A DNA stretch of 64,000 nucleotides from Capitella teleta (Eukaryota > Annelida > Polychaeta > Capitellidae): contig KB302198.1 in assembly GCA_000328365.1 (NCBI GenBank), forward strand, positions 81,678-145,677, in the 5' to 3' direction. The translations under genes and the position numbers were made by a program. Numbering within the stretch: the stretch's first letter is position 1; each line of letters opens with the position of its first letter. The notes beneath the pieces were generated by a model. The model had not been told where the DNA came from, did not search any database, and worked only from the letters and a program-made list of their open reading frames with translations. Positions 10,664-23,500 of the stretch are shown here, piece after piece.

Positions 10664-13600
10664 TCAGTCATTGGACGCCCCTAAACGGAACATCAAGACC
10701 TTGGCGTGCATGAAGGATAGATTGGGCAGGCCTAGGATGACCTCTCGACCTTTGCTGCTGAGCTCCTCGTCATCTTTGACCTTTGACGCAGGGGTCGTAG
10801 GGGTGAATTTCATGGTCGCTAGAAGGTTTTCCAGAGGTTGTAAACTCTTGGGAGGTTGACCTTTGGATGGTTCTAGAGCCTGAAGAATCTCCTTCTCTTT
10901 TTGCAGACCTAAAAATCAATAATTATTAGTGCATTATATTTATGTTGAATCAAGTTGGCATATATGGATGATAGTGTTCAATACATGGTATTAAAAATTA
11001 GCAAATTAACTAATTTTAATATAAAATTTAATTATTCAAAACCGTACACACACACCACTTATTAGCATAAGGAAATCGAAGGAAAATATTAAAAATATCA
11101 GAAACAGAAAACACGAATCAACTTGTTGAAGACACCCGCACCGATCAAGAAAAACCCTAAATAACAAACCAGGAGAAAGAAGGAAAAACCGAATCAATCA
11201 AGAAGAAAAAAATCACAAGGAAAACATCCTCAACAAACAAAATTTTCAGGAAACTCAACAATTTCACGGAAAAGCGAACACCGACGAGAGAGAAAAAAAG
11301 AGGATAAAAGTGGCGAAGGGGGAAGGGCGTTTCCTACTTACATCCGACACTTAAAAATAAACAAATAACAAAAAAATGACAGAAGAAGAGTTGAAAAAAT
11401 GGATGCACAAAATTTGCATGCCTTAAAACGGTAGGATGAGGTCTCGGAAGAGATATCAAAACCCACCTTCCGATTTAGCCAATGACACACTTCCTTGTTG
11501 ACTTGTTACAAAAAAATCTAAGTCCAACGGGACAGTACTCGACCCTGGAAGGGAAGGAATCCGAAAGACGATGAGAGAACCGAGAGAATGCATGCGTTGG
11601 ACTTTTGGTGTAACTAGGTTATTAAGTAAAAAAGGAAATAAACAGAAAAAAAGAACAGCTGGCGTGCTTCACACAACACACAGAGAAATCTGTCCCCTAG
11701 TGTTAGAGCGGAAAAATTGGCGGTTAGGTACGATTTCAAGAGGCACCCCAGGGGACAGATTAAGCTAAAAAAAGTGCTTTTTTTTTTTTTTTGCTTTCTT
11801 TTTCCTTCGTTTGGAAGGTGATTGTTGAATTTACCTGAACGCGCTGAAGGCCTGCATTGGAAAAGAGAAAGAACTTATTCTGTCCCCGTGGAATATGACA
11901 ATCGTGATTTGTGATTAAGCGGCATATAAAACGTACCGTCAAGGGGATTAGTTAAACCGCTGCTTCCCCAATCGAAATCTGGCATAGGGATGTCTTGCGC
12001 CTGGTAACCAAATAACAAGATATTTGATAAAATATTGATTTACATAAATGCAGTTATCAATTGTTATGCAGACTTTATATAATCAATGCCGAAGCCCACA
12101 GCTGTGTTATGTAAACAAAACTCCAATCAATGAGAGTTTCACCTGAACGGTGGGAGCGGCCGTCGTGTCGACCATCAGCTCAGCTGGCCGCCCGCTCGAT
12201 TCCAAATCTCCCCGCGTCGGTTCCAACATTCCGAGATTCGGTGCAAACACGGGAGCTGATTGTTTCTTATGTCCCATCAACTGAGAGAGAGAGAGAGAGT
12301 GCAACAGAGGCGACACACAGCAGCGGAACTCACGATATTGCGAGTGTCAATGCCCAGCGCAGTGAGCAGCTGAGCTTGCATGCAAGAGTCCGCCCAATGG
12401 TACTTGAGAGCGGGCGTGGTTTCTGTACTCTTGAGATTGTTCCAAACATTTGCATCATATTTATTGACACTGTTAGATATTCAAGATATCAGTGGCAGCA
12501 TAAGCACAATTAGCAATTTACCTCTGAGCCGCTTTCTGAGCTGGAAATGGTCTGAGGCCAGGGGCTGGGTTCGGCTGTTCTATCTTCTCTTCCCGTATGT
12601 GAGAAATCTCAATCAATCGAGATAAAATCTGAACACCTGCTCTGTCATCCGAAATGGACTCATTCTTCCTCTCAAAACACTGGCTCAAAATGGCATTTAT
12701 CCGGCTGTCAAGCTAAAATTAAAATAAATATACAAATAAATTAATTGAATAAATTAATAAATTATCACCTGCTGTGGCTCAAAGGACGGCTGAACTGTAA
12801 TTTGTGGCGCTGCACTTTCAAAATCATCAAAATCATCAAAATCGTCCTCTGCGTTGTGGGCGTTATCCTCAGTGGCGGCAGTTCCAAAATCACCAAACTC
12901 ATCGTCGTCGTCACCCAGGTGAATTGACGACACTTCTGTTGTTTCACCGACAGCACTGAATTCACCGTTCATATTGTGATCCTCCTGAGGGGGGGCAAAG
13001 GTCGCCCACGCCCCCTCCTTCTCCTCCTCCTTACCCTCAAATGCATTCCACTCACTGTCCGGTTCAGTGCTTGCCTTCAGATCCAGTGAATGCTCCGATT
13101 CCACTGGGCTTGAAGAACGGAACACCTCAAAGTCTGCAAAATCATCCTCTTCATCCTGATGCTGATGCTGGGAGTTCTCTATGCTGCTATCACAGTTGGT
13201 CGCTCGGAATGTAAGCTCCTCCTCCTCCTCTTTCACCTCCTCCTTCTCCTCCTCTTTCACCTCCTCCTCCTCCTCCTCTTTCACCTCCTCCTTCTCCTCT
13301 TTCACCTCCTCTTTCAGCTCCTCCTCAGTTTGCTGGTCCTCCTCATGATCCATGGCCGAATGCAACCAGTCCTCCTCGTCACCACCATCTTCATCACACG
13401 GCTGTTCCGTGTTTTCCGTCACGGGAGGAACTTCGTCCTCTGAGAAGGAAGCAGGACGGAATTCCAGAGGATTGAGTTCATCGACCCCGTCAATGCCCTC
13501 CTTACTAGAAACCATGACTTGGCCGGAGTCAGACGACGTGAGAGTCGCACTCTTCTGCTGCTTTGGATCCCACTGAAGTTCGTTAAAGTCCAAATCGGCA

Positions 13601-13977
13601 CTTTTGCCATCCAAGTCGTCAAACTTTAACCCGGGTGATATGTCACTGCTTAACCCTGAGTCTGATATTGAACCCTGGCTTTGTGTGTCCTGCTCTTGGC
13701 TATGTGTATCCGGTTCTTCCGGAGTGACTGCAGAGGCAGGAAAATCCTTTGCTGCCACAGGATTTGAGTCAAAGTCGCCAAAGTCTGTCCACTCATCCTC
13801 TCCTGTAGGGTGATCAGTGGCACTGGGTGCATCCTCACTGACTTCTACTTGAGCAGCAGCTGTGAATCCTCCGAAGTCATCATCTGCCTCCTCCGTGTTG
13901 TCCCAAATGGCGTTGAACGCAGATCCATCGTCCATCGGAGGCGGACTGGACGACACGATTGGAATCACATTGGACAT
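10664..13977 (-). CDS. AFTPH: Aftiphilin, clathrin/AP adaptor accessory protein
   Basis: Seven exons, about 686 aa, minus strand: 13977-12769, 12712-12522, 12469-12334, 12280-12143, 12000-11937, 11544-11467, 10908-10664; all phases join. Exon 1 encodes an acidic disordered N-terminus opening with SSSPPPMDDG, as in vertebrate aftiphilin, with repeated appendage-binding motifs (DDFGGF, WTDFGDF, DDFADFEVF, DEFGDF, DDFDDFDDF) and WNAF/WATF motifs. The later exons carry the conserved core: ANVWNNLKS then LKYHWADS, LTALGIDTRNI, FAPNLGMLEPT, FDWGSSGLTNPLD, and a clathrin-box-like PLDLDFF in the 78-bp exon. The C-terminal block reads ILGLPNLSFMHAKVLMF. The family binds clathrin and AP-1/AP-2 in trafficking at the trans-Golgi and endosomes. 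It is shorter than the human protein (about 930 aa), mainly in the N-terminal disordered half. Its tail faces the GPCR gene tail to tail. Confidence 0.93.
13218..13322 (-). repeat. Glu/Lys repeat tract inside AFTPH exon 1
   Basis: On the plus strand this is an array of CTCCTC and TTTCACCTCCTC units. On the coding strand it gives repeated VKEE / VKEEEKEE modules. Such a tract is prone to length change by slippage and is likely variable between individuals. Confidence 0.8.
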
Positions 13978-14830
13978 ATTAGCAGCAGACTAGCTCCTGA
14001 AACAGACGCTGAACATTTAACGCTCGTATTCTGCTCTAGTTATTTAGATTGATATCCCTTTAATCAATAAAGCGGTTACATAGGTCGCTCTCTAGGATAC
14101 TGCAATGATGAGTAGCACCCACTGCTGGTTGTGTTATGCAGTTGAACAGGCAGAACAGCACTGCGGCATCACCGAATAATTCATTTTCTATATAATTATT
14201 CACAAATTTTACGCCTGTAAAACTTAAAACCATACACAAAATGAAACATCAGCCCATAGCCTGATCCAACACTTGTAATATACTAGCTGAATTAATTACA
14301 CAGTCAACAGTGTAAAACCCTCAGAGCCCCATGGCACACCCCTTTTGGAAGTCAGGATATTCTGATCAGAGTATCCTGGGGGCATCACCCTGTGTCCATA
14401 TTGCATAACTAATAGGATTTTCTGATTTTCTGGAGTGACCTAATACGTCAATCATCAATGGTTTCAGTTATTGATAGCCATAGTGATAGTGACAGCTGAC
14501 GGATCTGACACTCACTGAAAATCTTGTGATCGAGTCATAAAAAGCACTCCAAGAGCTCGGATGAGAAAAAGATGACAATGATGACCAATAAGAATAAAAG
14601 GGGGGCAGTGGAACTGGCAGATTTGAACGCATTACCATATTTCCCTCATAATTTAATCATAATTTCCGTGGTGACAGTAAAATCACTAATTCTGTTTCAG
14701 ACTTGGGAGTTCCCATAATGCAACACGTCAAAAATATAAGTTAAACGCTGTTGCAGAAGGCCAATCCTAGGTAGGCGTGTCCTAAATTCTGTAGTCTGTA
14801 GAATGATATTGTGGCCAAAAAAAAATAAAA

Positions 14831-14888
<58 letters not shown>

Positions 14889-15004
14889 GCATAAAATCCA
14901 CCAAGTGCTCATGAACGCTCATGCATGGACATGGAGAAAGATCATTCAGTACTTGTTGACCCCCAAATCACCTTCTACCAAGACGTGCAGAACAGATCGA
15001 ACAA
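13978..15004. other. Intergenic, AFTPH 5' side
   Basis: Contains the presumed AFTPH promoter (no TATA box assigned) and the (TA)n tract at 14834-14886. No exon seen. Confidence 0.4.
14834..14886 (+). repeat. (TA)n microsatellite
   Basis: About 26 perfect TA units preceded by an A-rich run. Confidence 0.95.
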
Positions 15005-15190
15005 AGGAAACAAAATAGCGGCATAACCCACAGATCATTTACACACCTGTACAAGAGCACATTTACCAAGATTTACAAAGCACTAGTTCGCCCTCATCTT
15101 GAGTATGCCTCAGCAGTTGGGTGCCCGATGCTGGAAAAGGACATCACCATTTTAGAAGCGTGCAAAGGAGAGCCACCAAATCTGCTGATG
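15005..15190 (+). mobile_element. LINE fragment (non-LTR reverse transcriptase, 3' part)
   Basis: One frame from about 15032 reads RSFTHLYKSTFTKIYKAL followed by VRPHLEYASAV. This is the widespread block after the reverse transcriptase domain of non-LTR elements (usually LYKALVRPHLEYASAVWSP). The similarity fades after about 15190, where the usual QRRATK block has decayed. It is a truncated fossil fragment unrelated in position to the LINE at 57.8 kb. Confidence 0.8.
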
Positions 15191-15339
15191 CCCACAAGTG
15201 GCATCAACAGCATAGTAACTTCTTAGGCGATGACATAAATCCATCTTTGCCCAGCCAGGTATCACGATTTGACATTATGCAATGTGTCATGCTATGGTAA
15301 ACATGGGGACTTTCAGGACTCGAAATTTGACCCTGTTAA

Positions 15340-15480
15340 GTTGCCCCATCGGGAATAAAACCCATGCTAGGCGAGTGTTCTACCACTGTATCATCGCAGC
15401 CTCCAATCAAATTGAGCATATACGGTCGGCATAGGACTGCAGACAGCGGTTTAACCCACTGTGCTATTCGGTGCCCCTCC
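15340..15480 (-). mobile_element. tRNA-derived SINE heads (two, degenerate)
   Basis: On the minus strand, 15478-15418 reads GGGCACCGAATAGCACAGTG then GGTTAAACCGCTG, a tRNA A-box-like SINE head. Next to it, 15412-15345 reads GATACAGTGGTAGAACACTC and then GGTTTTATTCC, an A-box and a decayed B-box as in tRNA-Gly-like sequences. Neither folds as a functional tRNA by eye. Exact edges are unknown. Confidence 0.5.
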
Positions 15481-15579
15481 AAAACCTGCACTAAGTCGCA
15501 TTGACATATTATCAGGTTTCAATGCCTCCTAATAGCCAATACAAATCCATTCAATTCGGTGCAAGAATGATCTAAATCA

Positions 15580-15662
15580 GAGCCGTAGTTCAAAAGGTAG
15601 AGCTAGTTTACAAGTCAAACCCAAGCATAATCGAAGATGAGAAATGCGCTATAAAAGGTTGG
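15580..15662 (+). mobile_element. Possible SINE relic
   Basis: AGCCGTAGTTCAAAAGGTAG then AGCTAG resembles a tRNA head (GGTAGAGC block). It is followed about 40 bp later by GAAATGCGCTATAAAAG, similar to the GCGCTATATAA tail common in marine-animal SINEs. Weak evidence. Confidence 0.35.
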
Positions 15663-16192
15663 CAAAGATTCAAAATGATTCAACTGTAAATACAAAAATC
15701 CTAATTATACACAAAATATCAGAAAGTTTTGATCACTGACTGACATGATTCTTCTGTGTGAGAAAACAGGAGATGCTTTCCTTTATTTTGCCATCAAAAC
15801 ATGAGAATCAACATTTTTAACCAATCTGACATCTCAAGGCTTGTTTCTTGGGAATATGCTCAGCAACTTAGTGCAGGTTTCGGCGTGAGGGGTCACATAT
15901 ATATTTCTGTTTATTTGTACGTGTATTTGTATATTATATCTTTTGACTTGTCGCATTTTCATTTTCTTTTTTTCATCGGATTATTAGCCGCCACTCGGTT
16001 TTGGGCTTTTCAGTGTAGGACAAAGAAGCTTTAACAAGAAGCCCAACTCTCTATTTGCTCAACATCTGCTCCGTAAGCGGGCGTCCCCTGTTAGGCATGC
16101 TCCAAACTGCACATCCTACATGTACGGGGGCTGGTCTTTGAAGCCACATTTCGCACCTCACAAAGGTATTGATGCATGCCTTTTACCACTCA

Positions 16193-16358
<166 letters not shown>

Positions 16359-17270
16359 AACTATATTTACTATATTTTATTGGTGGATGAGTTTCAGAAT
16401 TTTCTATTTCTTCTCTTGTTGGTTTCTCTAAGTATGCAATTTTGCTCTTTCAAATGGTGATTGATACAAACTACAAAGCACAGATTAACTATAATTGTAT
16501 AATCCCATATCAACTCTGTCGATTAAGGATCCATGGTACCAGTGTGGAAGGATTCTACAATATTTCTAAACATATTTTCAATGTGGGAAACGTATGTAAC
16601 TATGCAATCACTGGGGATTTTCAGGGAGCGATCATAATAGTATACTCTGTAATTTATGAATAATTTATTTGAAGATTGTGAAACAGATATTTTAAGAGTT
16701 TTCAAAACATGTTGCATATGGAAACTTCAATCCAGCTTTCCTTATGATGTAATCAGATAAATATACAAACAAGAATATTCTCCTCACAATCGGAGGATTT
16801 AAGAGGACACTGGTTGACAGGAAGTGGGTCATCAGGAAGAGATTTGGAAGAATTGGAAGGACATTGGGTGAGCTGGCTTTCACTTGTTTCTATAAACATA
16901 TTCCTGGTGTTGAGAGATGAAATTGAAATATGCTCTTTATATATTTTGCTTGATGATTCATAAACTGTGACTCCTCGAAATGATTACTGCGCAGCCTCTT
17001 GTGCTGCTTCCAAATGACTGCTCAGATTTTTCTTGCAAGTCACCTTACATTTTTCAAATTATAAAATACTAACCTCTTATGACCTACAGGAAAGGCAAAA
17101 AATCATCTGGAAACTTTTCCTTGGTGATCATTGCATCCTTATTTGTATAAACACTGCACATTGGGCTCCATAGCCAGACGACAACTTGCTCTTTTTAATA
17201 AATTTTCTGTGACAAATATAGCGCTCAATCTGCCATCGCCGCAATGCTAATTGTGCCGCTCGCTTGCTCT
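16359..17270. other. Intergenic, no gene seen
   Basis: AT-rich sequence with no exon, RNA gene or clear repeat that I can support. Confidence 0.4.
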
Positions 17271-17982
17271 TTAAAGGGATGGGGAACTAAATTTTAAGTG
17301 ATGTTCTATTGACTCATAGCACCAATTGATAGCATTCCGTGCCAAAAACACCATGCCTGGATGCAAGCGTAAGGAAATAATGCATTCCGAATATCGGGGT
17401 TAGCATTGCGCCTATGGGAGAATGGCTTCCATTGCGAAGTATAGGAGGCAAACGTCAGCTGATGGCTTGGTTTGGCTGATGGCTGATTGGTTCCGTTCCC
17501 CTCGTGAAGCTATCGATTTCAGCCAATCAGAGCAGGTCATCTTCGCCATAAAAGGACATCTTTGTTGTTTACGAAACGAAAGCGCATGCGTGGTGCACTC
17601 TGACTGACCCTTTTACTGTTTCAGGATGAGAAACGTGGTAGGTATCCTAGAAAATCGCTTGTTAAAATAAGAAAAATAGCGAAAAATATTTTTTGTTTGC
17701 GCCTGACTGGTGGCAAAATGATTATTCTATCTATTTCCGAAAAGAAAATAAAAAAATATCAAGGGGTTTAGTCGCAGGACACGGTGATATGACGAGGCCC
17801 ATTGTAAAAGATGGGGAACTCGGTGTTTCATCACAGCGACTGACGTCACGCCTAATTAGCATTATATCTCCCGCGAAATCGTTAGTGATGATATTCCTTG
17901 TGTGGGCCAGGCATAAGAATCATCTTTGGTGCATCAAATAACGACTCAAAGTCCATTTTCAACCAGTTCTCCCTCCCTTTAA
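17271..17982 (+). mobile_element. TTAA-flanked MITE, copy 1
   Basis: A 712-bp element with TTAA at both ends and terminal inverted repeats. The left end starts TTAAAGGGATGGGGAACT; the right end, reverse-complemented, starts TTAAAGGGAGGGAGAACT. Two further copies lie at 56745-57448 (-) and 60721-61431 (+), some 95-98% identical by eye, so the family was active recently. TTAA target duplication is the hallmark of the piggyBac group; no transposase is encoded, so this is a non-autonomous (MITE-like) member. A 61-codon open frame (17422-17607) is kept in all copies but is probably incidental. Confidence 0.85.
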
Positions 17983-18297
17983 AGCACTTTGGAGCTTGTC
18001 CTGCAGAGGGCGTAATGTGAAGCTCGTAAGCGTTTGGTGTGGGAGTTGAGCTTCTTGTTAAAGTTTCTTTGTCTAAGATTGATAACCCTGGATGACTAAA
18101 TTTTTATTGCTTGATTTGGACTGTACCTTACGTTTTTTTTCTGTTCTCACTTTATATTCATTCAAATATATTTCATTTACTTAATCACTCAATGACATTA
18201 CTAGTAACTTTTATCAAAATTGTTTTTGTTCCTTTTGACCTCAAAATTTCGTCAAGATCTGATTACAGCGGGCCGTAACCTCTGACTTCCGGTAGCA

Positions 18298-20396
18298 ATG
18301 GCCGCGATGTCGGGCATGTCTGCTCTGAAAAATGTGCTTTTTCAACAATGTTTGACTACACCGCGCGCCTTACAGAGTGCATTCTCCAGAAACACTTCAC
18401 TTTTGAACTCTTTTAGTGATCACAGTTGTTCTAGATCACTGTCGAGTGTACATCCTCACCAGCGGCTTATGCAACAACCGCTCTCTGTTTTTTCCAGTAT
18501 TCACGTACCACACACAATTTCTTTCCATTCGTGTGTTAGAAATCTATGTCAGAAAGCCCCCGCAGACACAACTGCCGCTCAAGAAAGTGAAAAATCTCAG
18601 GACAAAAAAGAAGATAAAAAGGAGAAGAAAGATGATGAGAAGAACACTTTTTTCCACAAGTACGGTGTCTGGCTCGGTCTTGGTTCGATGACCTTGTCAT
18701 TTTTGTCTGCAGGAGGTTATCTTTATTTGTATGTGTGGGGTGAGTGCTGGATTCTATGTATTTATATTCAGAATTACACTATTTATCAGTTGAATCGGAA
18801 CATTGATTTTTTTAAATCTAAATCCACCCGTATCCAGGCACCTCTTGTTCTGATACGGTCTCATTGGCTAATTTAACGAGGTGAGCGGTCAACCTCATTG
18901 AATTAGTAAATATGCGCATATTTAAATGTATTACAAGTTAATCAGTGTGTTTATACTAATAGTAATTTTTATACTTTGTTAGTAAACTTACAAATATAAT
19001 GGATCACGAATCATAACACCCAGTATTCTTGAGTCCAAGCACTGGCCACTATTAGGTTTTGTACAAAGGAGGGAATAATCCGTTATGTAACCAGAGAAAT
19101 CAGCATGATTCTCAGGTACATTGTGGAACTATTTTGTTCTCATGATTCATGCACCATTGCATCATTTGAATTAATAAACGTGTGCTTTTTCATCAGGTCC
19201 ACCTGCCAAGGATGGAGATGGAAATGAGGTGAGTTATTTGTCCTGAGAACATTGTCAAAATTTAACATACACATTCTCTGTTTTAGATTGTAGACCAATA
19301 TAGTCACCGTGAGTATTGAAACTTCAACTACACCCCCGTATTACAACAATTACTCTGAAATAACTTGAGTGACCTTTGCCCTCTTCCAGTGCCTTGGTGG
19401 AAGGCTTACCTCAAACGAACTCTGTCAGAGGCTCATTTTTTCAAGAAGGTTTGATGCATCACATGATCGATTGACATGCACTCACATTGGCTTCCATTCA
19501 AGATGATCCAAGAACCTTCGAGCAAACAGCTCCTCCCTGACCCTCTTCAAGAACCATGGTACCAGCCTCCGTATACTCTTGTACTCGAACTTACCGGAGT
19601 ACTTCTTCACCCGGATTGGACGGTTGGTTTAAAGGTGGAAATATGAATGCATCTGTCAAATTTCCCTCAACAGTTAAACACAGGCTGGAGATTCAAGAAA
19701 AGACCCGCAGTAGAATATTTCTTACAGCAAGTCGGCCCGCCTCTTTTTGAGGTGGTGCTTTATACTCATGAACAAGGATTTGTACGTTTTTCTTTTCTCA
19801 ATCTTTGATTTTAAAATTTCAATTTCTCAGACTGCTTCAGCATTAGTAGATGGTTTGGACCCAAATGGATACATATCGTTCCGGTTATTCAGGGATGCTA
19901 CCCGTTATGATAACGGCGTGCACGTTAAGGTACGCTACTCTCATTTAGCGTTCTCCTCATTGAGTCCCCCGTCCCCTAGGATCTCGACTGTCTGAATCGC
20001 GACCTCTCCAAAGTGATCATCGTGGATTGCGACCCTCAGGCCGTGGCTCCTCATAAACGCAACTCGATTGGTTTAAAGAAATGGACCGGAAATGATGACG
20101 ATCGTAACTTGGTTGATCTTGCCCACTTCCTCAAAAGTCAGCAATTGTCATGCATCTGGAATATTTTTTAATCTTTAATTTTCTTAGCCATCGCAACCAG
20201 TGGCGTTGATGACGTTCGTTCAGTGTTGGATTTCTACAATCAGTCAGACGACCCCCTCGAAGCCTTCAAACAAAATCAGATTCGTCTTCAGGAAGAGTTG
20301 GAGCAGCAGCAGGCGATGAAGGCCCAGGAGCGAGCGGAAAAGAAGTCCCTCGTAGGCAACTGGGGCTCTCTCGGGATTTCAGGGCGGCGCGGGTAG
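18298..20396 (+). CDS. TIMM50: TIM50, mitochondrial import inner membrane translocase subunit
   Basis: Nine exons, about 413 aa: 18298-18739, 19197-19228, 19287-19308, 19390-19448, 19503-19626, 19684-19781, 19831-19929, 19980-20136, 20188-20396; phases all join. The order is a Ser/Arg-rich mitochondrial presequence, a Lys/Glu-rich linker, one membrane helix at about residues 123-146, then the FCP1/HAD-like (NIF) domain in the intermembrane space. Typical blocks: [63 protein letters not shown] and [11 protein letters not shown]. As in animal TIM50, the DxDxT phosphatase motif is degenerate (LELTG). It is the receptor that takes presequences from the TOM complex to TIM23. Two exons are very short (32 and 22 nt). 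Poly(A) signal AATAAA at 20495-20500. Confidence 0.95.
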
Positions 20397-20494
20397 ATTG
20401 TTGGGTTATAATTATTACGTGTGCCACATGAATATTTTTTTTTTATTGACTGTATGTTAAACGCTTCTTAACATTTGTATCCATGAATGAATTT

Positions 20495-20500
20495 AATAAA
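20495..20500 (+). promoter_or_regulatory. Poly(A) signal, TIMM50
   Basis: AATAAA about 100 bp after the TIMM50 stop codon. Confidence 0.6.
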
Positions 20501-23500
20501 TATCTGGATTGACAGACAGATTCATCAACGGTGTTGCTACTTTTGTCGATTTGCCTTTTGCGTTGGTGAGCGGGAATGAAACCAGGCTAAAGAAATTGTT
20601 TGGTCACTTGATTACTTTATATTCTCTGTATGGAGAAGAGTGGGATGTTACATGCTTGCATGTGATCATGGTGTAAAAGTGCTTATAATTTGCGTTCTGC
20701 CAAGAAAGGAAGCCGACGATCGCGACTGCATACAATGTCAATTGCTGGAGATGACCCTTGACCCTTTTAATGCAGGCTTGGTTTTCCTTCAGATTGAAAA
20801 CGTAGCCAGAAGGATTAGTGACGTTATGATTCGAAGGGCGAATCTTGATTCGAAGCATATCATAACGTATCTCTCGGCAAATGCGTTATGGTCGCATTGT
20901 GGCTTGAACTCGCTGCACACCCGGCAGCTATCTCGCAACCGTTCTGTGCTAGCGTCGCCTTCGCAACATTGCAAACATAGTGAAACATCAAGCAACAAAA
21001 ACGATTGATCGAATGTGATGAATTCATTCGCAATAAATGTTAAATTAATCACACAGGCCTATGTATGTTTGTGCATAATAGGACATTTCAATGTGTATAC
21101 AGGAAACCATGGACCAATAAAATGAAATAACTATGAAGGTTTCATAATGAAACAAATGAATTCATAATGGAACGAACGAATTACGAACTCAAGAGAAGAC
21201 ATAAATCATTACCATTAATAAAGGCAGATTCACTGGAAAAGAAAGCCATAAGCGCCGAGTGTAACCATTCAAATTTCATTGGAACTTTATGATCACAGCA
21301 GTAAACAATTCAAGGTAACGGCGCTTGTTTGCCAGCGGCACCTGTCACGATCGAGCAAGGGGTGAATTTGTTTCGCAAACCGAGAGATAATTTTGGCAAT
21401 CATCGATGACAGGTAACCTCGGGGGCTGCAGACGCCATCGCTTCCACTGCAGACCGTAGACGAAGCAGCGAAGCTAGTCCCCGCGAGCGAACCGACTTTT
21501 CAGCCGTTTCTTGTTGCTTCACAGCGGCAAGAGTTCTTTGTGTACAACACCTTCGCCCAAAAAGCTTATTTTTTTCCCCTTTGCGTATAAAACAAAAAGC
21601 CCGTTCGCCCATGGAGGTAAGCGCTTCTTTGCTATCCACGAGTCTACCAAAGTTAAGCTCGCATCCCGCTGCGAGCAAAATGAGATTATTGAGGTATTAT
21701 CGCTCGTGATTTCTCCAGCGGAATCTTCATAGCGATCTCCAATATCGTCGACTTCAGACGCTGGAGAGGTTCGCGGAATATTGGAGGGTTGAGGCAGAGA
21801 TTTGGGAGGAATCCCTCGTTAATCAGGTGAGCCAAACGCCGGAGTCGCCCTGAGTCGTATAACACCCCGTTGACTGACACGTATAATGTCGAACTTTTTT
21901 TATCGCGCTTTTAGAACATACAGAGTTCTCTACCGATACTCGTGCTATACAACATATGTATTATACCCTCCCCTGCCTTCTAAGTTCCCCCACACAATAG
22001 ATCACCTCCAAATGCCAGTTTTCCCCCGAAATTATTCCAAGATGCCAATAAGCACTCGCAACTTGCCGCCTGTTAAGCCTACACAGTCGGTGGTTGCGGC
22101 TATATTGCATAATCGCTGTAATAGTCTCAGTCAAGTAGGTCGTGCGCATGTGAGTTGACCACTGAAACTCCTGAAAGTAGCAGAGCTTATCCTAGCCACC
22201 ATTAACGAAGGTTTACTATAAGTTGCTCCCCTGTAGTTGTAAACATACAGGAGTATATTATTTCCCCAAAACCTTCAACCCTGAGTAGAGGGCAAAAGAA
22301 GCTATGGGGCTTTCTCGTTTTTCTTTTTCTCGTGCAGAAAATAAATGTTGATATCGTTTGGAGATGGAGTGAGGATGCTCCACGAACGGTGCCTGTCAAC
22401 AAGGCAAGCCGAGCCGATGAGCTCGGGACCAGGTGAGGGCCGATTCATATAAGTCAGGCGTGAGTTATGCGTTGTGCCGTGAGGAACGGAGCGCCTCACG
22501 CTTGCCTGCTTGGGTGCCGACGTAAGCATATTCCGAGTGCGATAAATCACAGGCTCTGAGGTTCATCCAACGACGGTTTTGCTTTGAGGTATTCGAGCTC
22601 ACGGGTGGCCACACCGATAAATTTCGTGTATAAAAATCGAAATCGTATTGATACAGGTGAGACAGCCAGCAGATCTTCAGATCGCATCCTGGGATTTGCA
22701 CTGTCAAGGTCATCGCGTTGCTATGGCACTCGCTGCTCGGCGACCTCACGCTGAAGGAGTGGCAACGAGATGCAATTTGAGCCCTGACTTATGCTTGCCA
22801 CACTTCTTCTGTGAAGTTGCTACCACAAAGCGGAACTTCTGACCCTGAACGAGGGTCCGGAACTGCTTGGTTACGAGGCGATTGTCACGCTCACGTGACC
22901 CTAGTTATCTCAGGAAATACAAAACCATGGGAACATGTTCACAAGAACTGAAGAGCTAGGTTATTGCGTCTTGCGGATCAATTCGATCAAAGAGACGCGA
23001 ATTGATCTCACAGGCATCGTTGGCTACAATTGTTTTCACTTGTGCAAATCCCAATCGAAGAATAACGAGTTATACGCCGTCTGCTCTGCGCATCCCGGAA
23101 CTCGTGACCTGTGCCCATTCCTGTTGACCTTTGACACGACGCATGCGCTCTTCGATCAGAAGCAGCATGGAAGATTCGAGATCTGCGTTTCCTCCGTGAA
23201 ACAAAACAGAACGCGCGGCTCCAATCAACCGGCTGTCTGTCCATTGTAGCCTCTGGCCAGTTGAGGCTCTGGCTATGCATACGGCGTGTACACGCTAAAC
23301 GTCAAAGTAGCTGAACAGCGACATTGGGCCCATAGCCCGATTAGTGTAGAAGTGTATATAGAAATGCGTAGAGTTGTAGACCTCGCTTGAGACTCGTGGA
23401 ACTCCCTTTGTGCAACAACCCCAGAGCTGCCATCTGGGCAATGTCTCCGGAAGTGACGACAGGCGACGCGTGTGCAACTCGGCTTCCGCTGTGCCACCTC

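Noticed and set aside
11060-11460. Long A-rich, purine-rich stretch that looked like a separate repeat or retrocopy
   Set aside because: It is intronic to AFTPH, between the 78-bp exon and the last exon, and no element structure or target duplication could be found.
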